From Planctomycetota bacterium (GTDB lineage Bacteria > Planctomycetota > Brocadiia > Brocadiales > Brocadiaceae): 34,554 nt of DNA. Shown in pieces: positions 31,409-34,554 of this stretch. Location: contig VGXV01000033.1 in assembly GCA_016873165.1 (NCBI GenBank), positions 1-34,554 on the forward strand, written 5' to 3'. The translations under genes were made by a program, and so were the position numbers. The number at the start of each line of letters is the position of its first letter. Position 1 is the stretch's first letter. The notes beneath the pieces were generated by a model. The model did no database searches, was not told the origin of the DNA, and was given only the letters and a program-made list of their open reading frames with translations.

Positions 31409-32661
31409 GTATTTTCTTGCAAAATCAATGTAAGTTTCGTGATGCTGTATTCCAGCAGATCCTTTATGTATTTAATGTTGTGCGCGCCGTTACTGCCGTC
31501 TTCCCGGATAAAATAATAATTCGATTCCGCTTCTGCAATAAACGGGTTTACCTCAGGAAGAGAGAGCTTTTTTGCCTTCTTCAAAAGAATCTTCAATAAT
31601 CTCATCTGTTTCGCAACAAAGGACATTTGTTCTGATAGTATTTTATCGAATCCTTTGTCATGGCAATTGTTGCATACCACAGGCTCTACTCTTGATAACA
31701 ATTCGTTCTTATGGCATGCCGAGCAATTGAGTGTTGCGATATACATGGGATCTGGTTCTCCCTCTATGCCTTTGCCGCCAGTTCCCGCCATGATCATATA
31801 TTGCGTTTTGTAAAGAGAGAGGTCGAAGGTGAGATGTTGAATATGAGAAAGGACAAAACCGTCCTTTTTTATCGAAGTGTGTGCAATGCTGTTGTGGCAT
31901 GGGACACACGATGTTTTATGCTTAATAATATGAGTCTCATGCATATCCTGCGCAGCGTAATTCTCCGGGATAGTTTGATGGCATGCATGGCAATTTTTCC
32001 TTACAACGGTTCCTTTTCCCAGAACAACAGCAAAATGGCATTCAGAGCAACTTACGCTCTCCTTTTTTTCATAACCCAGATGGTCAAACATGTTGTTGTA
32101 TATTTGAATGGTTTTTTTTACGGAATCGTGACACAAGGAACATTCGGAAATAGGGCGTTTCTCCTTTGTGAGCAACTGCGGCGTATCGGTAAAATGACAT
32201 ATATTACAGGTATCGACATCTGTCTCAAAATGCTTTTCGCCATGAAGATTTGAATGGCAGGAAATACAACGCAGGGTAAGATTGTCCGGATAATCTTTCC
32301 TATGTGTGGTATGCCGGAAATCCTTTGTTCCTTTAAACTGAATTGATTTTTCTGCAAGTTTGTGTGGAGGATGGCACTGCTCCGACGTGCAATGTTCATC
32401 AGTCATATCGACTGCCATTATTTTCATGCTCCCGGAATTTTCATGGGTATGGCAGTCGATGCAGGTAATATTTCCTGTAAAAATATTTCTGCAGGCATTG
32501 TTGAAAGCAACATCGGAATGGCACTTGCCGCAATATTGCACGTCCTTCACCTTTGTAACAGTAAAAAACAATGCGCCCGTAGCAATTGCAATGGCAATGA
32601 TTGCAGATATTGCCAGCCGGATTGCCAGTCCTTTATTTAATTTTTTTACTTCTTCAAACAT
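31405..32661 (-). CDS. Membrane-anchored undecaheme cytochrome, NapC/NirT-like N-terminus
   Basis: The protein has 418 residues. A single uncleaved N-terminal membrane helix (about 13-36) is followed directly by the first heme motif (YCGKCH), the layout of NapC/NirT/NrfH quinol dehydrogenases. Ten CXXCH motifs start at Cys44, 67, 132, 152, 174, 205, 224, 252, 313 and 330. An eleventh, CTSEQCH (Cys91-His97), is a CX4CH site. About 85 C-terminal residues have no heme and are helical (KQMRLLKILLKKAKKLSLPE). It probably takes electrons from the quinol pool or the cytochrome b-like partner and passes them outward along the heme chain. It lies 18 bases after the pentaheme gene and overlaps the hexaheme gene by four. 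Confidence 0.9.
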   Translation of the reverse strand: MFEEVKKLNKGLAIRLAISAIIAIAIATGALFFTVTKVKDVQYCGKCHSDVAFNNACRNIFTGNITCIDCHTHENSGSMKIMAVDMTDEHCTSEQCHPPHKLAEKSIQFKGTKDFRHTTHRKDYPDNLTLRCISCHSNLHGEKHFETDVDTCNICHFTDTPQLLTKEKRPISECSLCHDSVKKTIQIYNNMFDHLGYEKKESVSCSECHFAVVLGKGTVVRKNCHACHQTIPENYAAQDMHETHIIKHKTSCVPCHNSIAHTSIKKDGFVLSHIQHLTFDLSLYKTQYMIMAGTGGKGIEGEPDPMYIATLNCSACHKNELLSRVEPVVCNNCHDKGFDKILSEQMSFVAKQMRLLKILLKKAKKLSLPEVNPFIAEAESNYYFIREDGSNGAHNIKYIKDLLEYSITKLTLILQENT

Positions 32662-32679
32662 AATGGATTCTTTGTAATG

Positions 32680-33651
32680 CTATAAATGACCATATATCTT
32701 TTCCGCCAGGATGAAAGAAGTGTCCCGTTCGAGCGATGTTCGTAACATTTGTGCCCTGATGGAGGAAACATTCTCTTTGAGTATAAAATCGAATTGAATA
32801 ATTCTTTTTTCCCCATAGTTCAGCGCGGTTTTCAATTCGACAAAAAGGCTCGTCTCTCTTGCATCTACCACTTGCCCCGTTTTATTTAACAACTCTATCT
32901 TTACAAGTACTTCCCGGTATCCGTAGTCGCCTGTCGGAATACTGTGCGGGATACCGGCATTGGTAATTTCAAGCGCGCCTTCGATAGTACTTTCCGATTG
33001 AACTATGTTGGCAAAAGAAAGCAATAAATGATCTTCGTCAACCGGAATTAAATCCTGATACGAAAAGAGATGCCGTTTGCCTTCTCTCTTTGGATATATC
33101 TTTTGCCATGGTTCATCCTGAATCAGTTTCCGAAAGATTTTTGGCATGTGGCAATCCTGGCAGGTCTTTTTCTCATCCATGCCTTTTATTTCCTGCCATG
33201 TGGTATATGTGCCAATGTGGCATTTTCCGCAGAGTTCGCTGGTCTTATAGAACATATCCTTTTCGGCAAACGGATGCGGGGCGCGGGCAGGAGTCGGCCC
33301 GGCAAGGGTACAGTCGTTTAAATGACAGCCGTTGCAGTTGACTCCCTCTTCCACATGGATATCTCTCGGTTCGATGTTTCCATTCGTAAAAATAGTTTTC
33401 GGCGAGTGGCAGCCGATACAAAAAGTAAAGGAATAATCAAATGTTTCTTCCTTAAAGGAATTGCTGGTATAACTGCCGGCGTGGGGCGAATTGTTCCACT
33501 CTTTGTAGATATCAATATGACAATCGCCGCATTTTTCTGTTTTTGGCGACTTCATGCCCGTTTCTACCAACTCAGGATAGATAATACACCCGTTGATAAG
33601 GAATATCACCGGAAGGAAAAAAACAAAAATAACGAGATGGTTTATTTTCAT
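32680..33651 (-). CDS. Pentaheme cytochrome c lipoprotein
   Basis: I start this gene at 33651 (MKINHLVIFVFFLPVIF) because it opens with a proper signal sequence and lipobox-like INGC22; the longer frame from 33741 overlaps the upstream gene and gives no signal. It has 323 residues. Heme motifs are at Cys41 (CGDCH), 78 (CIGCH), 106 (CNGCH), 141 (CGKCH) and 164 (CQDCH). The CGDCHIDIYKEWNNSPHAGSY opening is typical of cytochrome c554-like multiheme proteins. Residues 190-323 form a beta-rich domain without heme (GALEITNAGIPHSIPTGDYG), seen in decaheme-like relatives. It starts 10 bases after the stop of the cytochrome b-like gene. Confidence 0.87.
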   Translation of the reverse strand: MKINHLVIFVFFLPVIFLINGCIIYPELVETGMKSPKTEKCGDCHIDIYKEWNNSPHAGSYTSNSFKEETFDYSFTFCIGCHSPKTIFTNGNIEPRDIHVEEGVNCNGCHLNDCTLAGPTPARAPHPFAEKDMFYKTSELCGKCHIGTYTTWQEIKGMDEKKTCQDCHMPKIFRKLIQDEPWQKIYPKREGKRHLFSYQDLIPVDEDHLLLSFANIVQSESTIEGALEITNAGIPHSIPTGDYGYREVLVKIELLNKTGQVVDARETSLFVELKTALNYGEKRIIQFDFILKENVSSIRAQMLRTSLERDTSFILAEKIYGHL

Positions 33652-33661
33652 CGCACTGTTC

Positions 33662-33976
33662 TCAGGACCGGTTCGAATCCTGCCTGCGTTTCCAGCGGAA
33701 AATAAAAGGGATGAAGACAAAGAACAAAGAACCTGCCACAAGGATAAAGATAAAGAGACCCTCGTTCTGAACGGCCTTCTTTAACAGATAACCGGGATAG
33801 AAAAACCAAGGAATATGTTCCGGTTTGTTTACAGGATGAAAAGGTAGCGGAAAAAACAGAACGGCAGCGAAATCCAGGACAACAAGGAAGCAGCCGACAA
33901 TAATGTACCGGAACATTTCGTTCGGGAAAAAAGGTTCCAGCATTTCCGGTCGTTTGTTTTTTGTGTAATCTTTCAT
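33662..33976 (-). CDS. Cytochrome b subunit IV-like small membrane protein
   Basis: The 104-residue protein has two hydrophobic helices (about residues 27-46 and 76-96). The stretch from LEPFFPNEMFRYIIVG through FFPLPFHPVNKPEHIPWFFY resembles the C-terminal half of cytochrome b (subunit IV, PetD-like), where FFPxx opens the first helix and a P-x-x-I-x-P-W/E-W-Y-F motif sits in the loop. No heme-ligating His pair is expected in subunit IV. No cytochrome b N-terminal half or Rieske protein gene lies next to it here, so it is an orphan. The start at 33976 (MKDYTKNKRPEM) suits the predicted transcript start but lacks a ribosome site; a TTG at 34033 is too close to the promoter. Confidence 0.6.
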   Translation of the reverse strand: MKDYTKNKRPEMLEPFFPNEMFRYIIVGCFLVVLDFAAVLFFPLPFHPVNKPEHIPWFFYPGYLLKKAVQNEGLFIFILVAGSLFFVFIPFIFRWKRRQDSNRS

Positions 33977-34053
33977 AACGGTAAGTATTGTATATCTTTT
34001 TGAAAACAAGAGAACTGCTGTGCCAATTTTCAATTTCTGAATTGTAATAGTTT

Positions 34054-34069
34054 AGCAATAGATGTGCCA
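34054..34069 (-). promoter_or_regulatory. Sigma54 (-24/-12) promoter of the cytochrome operon
   Basis: On the minus strand the sequence is TGGCACATCTATTGCT (34069 to 34054). It matches the sigma54 consensus TGGCAC-N5-TTGCW exactly, with ten bases between the GG and GC elements. Transcription would start near 34043, leaving a leader of about 65 bases to the first gene at 33976. A second TTGGCACA lies at 34018-34025 without a -12 element. Confidence 0.75.
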
Positions 34070-34156
34070 AGTATTTTTTATGTGGTGTGATTATGGCAAA
34101 AATGGAGGTAATACAATGATTAACATAATATAGTGTATACGATATTGCGAAAATTT

Positions 34157-34203
34157 TTACATTCTTATGTAATATTTACAATCCCTCTCTGTAAAAATTA
34201 CAT
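34157..34203. promoter_or_regulatory. TGTAA half-site array, candidate enhancer (UAS)
   Basis: Five half-sites of the type TTACAT/ATGTAA/TTTACA/TGTAAA occur within 47 bases: TTACAT-N4-ATGTAA at 34157-34172, TTTACA-N9-TGTAAA at 34175-34195, and a further TTACAT at 34198-34203. They lie about 90-150 bases upstream of the sigma54 promoter, the usual distance for an enhancer-binding activator. The protein that binds is unknown, and the region is AT-rich, so some half-sites could be chance. Confidence 0.45.
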
Positions 34204-34554
34204 GTTCTTCCTATTTTAGTGCATAGGCTAGTTTTACAAAATAGATGGGGCAATTAAATCCAGACAAGAAATCCTCCGAGAGTTTTTCGTCACTATGATA
34301 GTAAGGTAGGCAAAGCATTTTCTACATAAATTTTAACTGACGGCGGGCGGATTCAGATTTGCAATCTGAATCCGCCGCGTATATGGAAAAACGCTCCCTT
34401 ATTCCGTCCCAATTTGGGACTACTAATCCTAAAACAAGCGTGATTTAACAATCTACACACAATGGGATAATATTTTGGACTATTATGCGTCTCTAAATGT
34501 ATTTTTTGTTTGTTTTGTTGCAAAAATACCTTACTAAAAAGAAAAACATTGTTA
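34204..34554. other. Window-end spacer without genes
   Basis: No open frame of note, RNA gene or terminator with a T-tract is visible in the last 350 bases. It holds one strong hairpin (34346-34376) and a short GTCCCAATTTGGGAC palindrome near 34407-34421. Confidence 0.6.
34346..34376. repeat. Perfect 14-bp hairpin
   Basis: GGCGGATTCAGATT and its exact complement are separated by TGC. It is GC-rich at the base and not followed by a T-run in either direction, which suggests a REP-type repeat or a structured transcript end more than a classic terminator. Confidence 0.6.

Noticed and set aside
33652-34070. 140-codon minus-strand frame ending near 33648 and a 30-codon extension of the pentaheme gene.
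   Set aside because: Both overlap the cytochrome b-like gene in another frame and give no signal peptide or domain.

Overview
The window looks like a chromosomal segment of an anammox-type planctomycete (order Brocadiales, Kuenenia/Brocadia/Jettenia-like). This is an inference. It rests on moderately AT-rich DNA, four multiheme c-type cytochromes (25 heme motifs, two of them expanded), an electron-bifurcating-type NADH module, a large membrane ferredoxin, and planctomycete-style housekeeping genes beside archaeal-type genes. No 16S rRNA, hydrazine synthase or other decisive marker is present.

Region 1 (1-3230) is an accessory scrapheap. An intact antitoxin gene is followed by a toxin cut off at codon 38 and joined to an IS1634-type transposase fragment. 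Next come a decayed REP-associated tyrosine transposase (RAYT) with an inverted copy of its own 5' end, a perfect 31-bp inverted REP-like pair flanking an 80-bp relic of a ferredoxin-domain gene, an unknown two-TM/coiled-coil protein, and a glycerophosphodiester phosphodiesterase.

Region 2 (3228-7541, minus) is a three-gene operon: NuoE-like, NuoF-like and an NfnB/GltD-like flavoprotein with extra Fe-S domains. The architecture is that of the Bfu/Stn family of bifurcating transhydrogenases (NADH, ferredoxin, NADP), with no hydrogenase subunit. Region 3 (7681-12542, plus) is a macromolecular-synthesis cluster: a consensus sigma70-type promoter, dnaG, rpoD, a zinc-ribbon coiled-coil protein, RNase P RNA and an intrinsic terminator.

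Region 4 (12682-18641) holds a DUF218/ElyC-like membrane protein and, convergent to it, a minus-strand series: a NapH/NosR-like polyferredoxin, a BshB1-like deacetylase, an AIR-synthase/HypE-like protein, and hflK-hflC. A 670-bp non-coding block (18642-19310) packed with dispersed palindromic repeats precedes the next unit. Region 5 (19311-23391) carries an anchored HtrA/Deg protease, a THEP1-type NTPase, a SAM methyltransferase and an archaeal-type (Rnl3/Pab1020) RNA ligase.

Region 6 (23576-29979) has a clear promoter, an RCK_N-DHH-DHHA1 phosphoesterase, an unusual lipoprotein ending in eight 19-residue Cys/His units, glutamate formimidoyltransferase, a glutaredoxin-like protein, a UMF1-type MFS transporter and a periplasmic triheme cytochrome.

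Region 7 (30015-34554, minus) is a compact five-gene redox operon: a cytochrome b subunit IV-like protein, a pentaheme lipoprotein, a membrane-anchored 11-heme NapC-like cytochrome, a 6-heme cytochrome and an alpha/beta hydrolase. A textbook sigma54 (-24/-12) promoter lies in front of it, with an array of TGTAA half-sites about 100-150 bp further upstream. The strongest candidates for something undescribed are this sigma54-controlled cytochrome operon with CX3CH/CX4CH hemes and the Cys/His-repeat lipoprotein at 25329.
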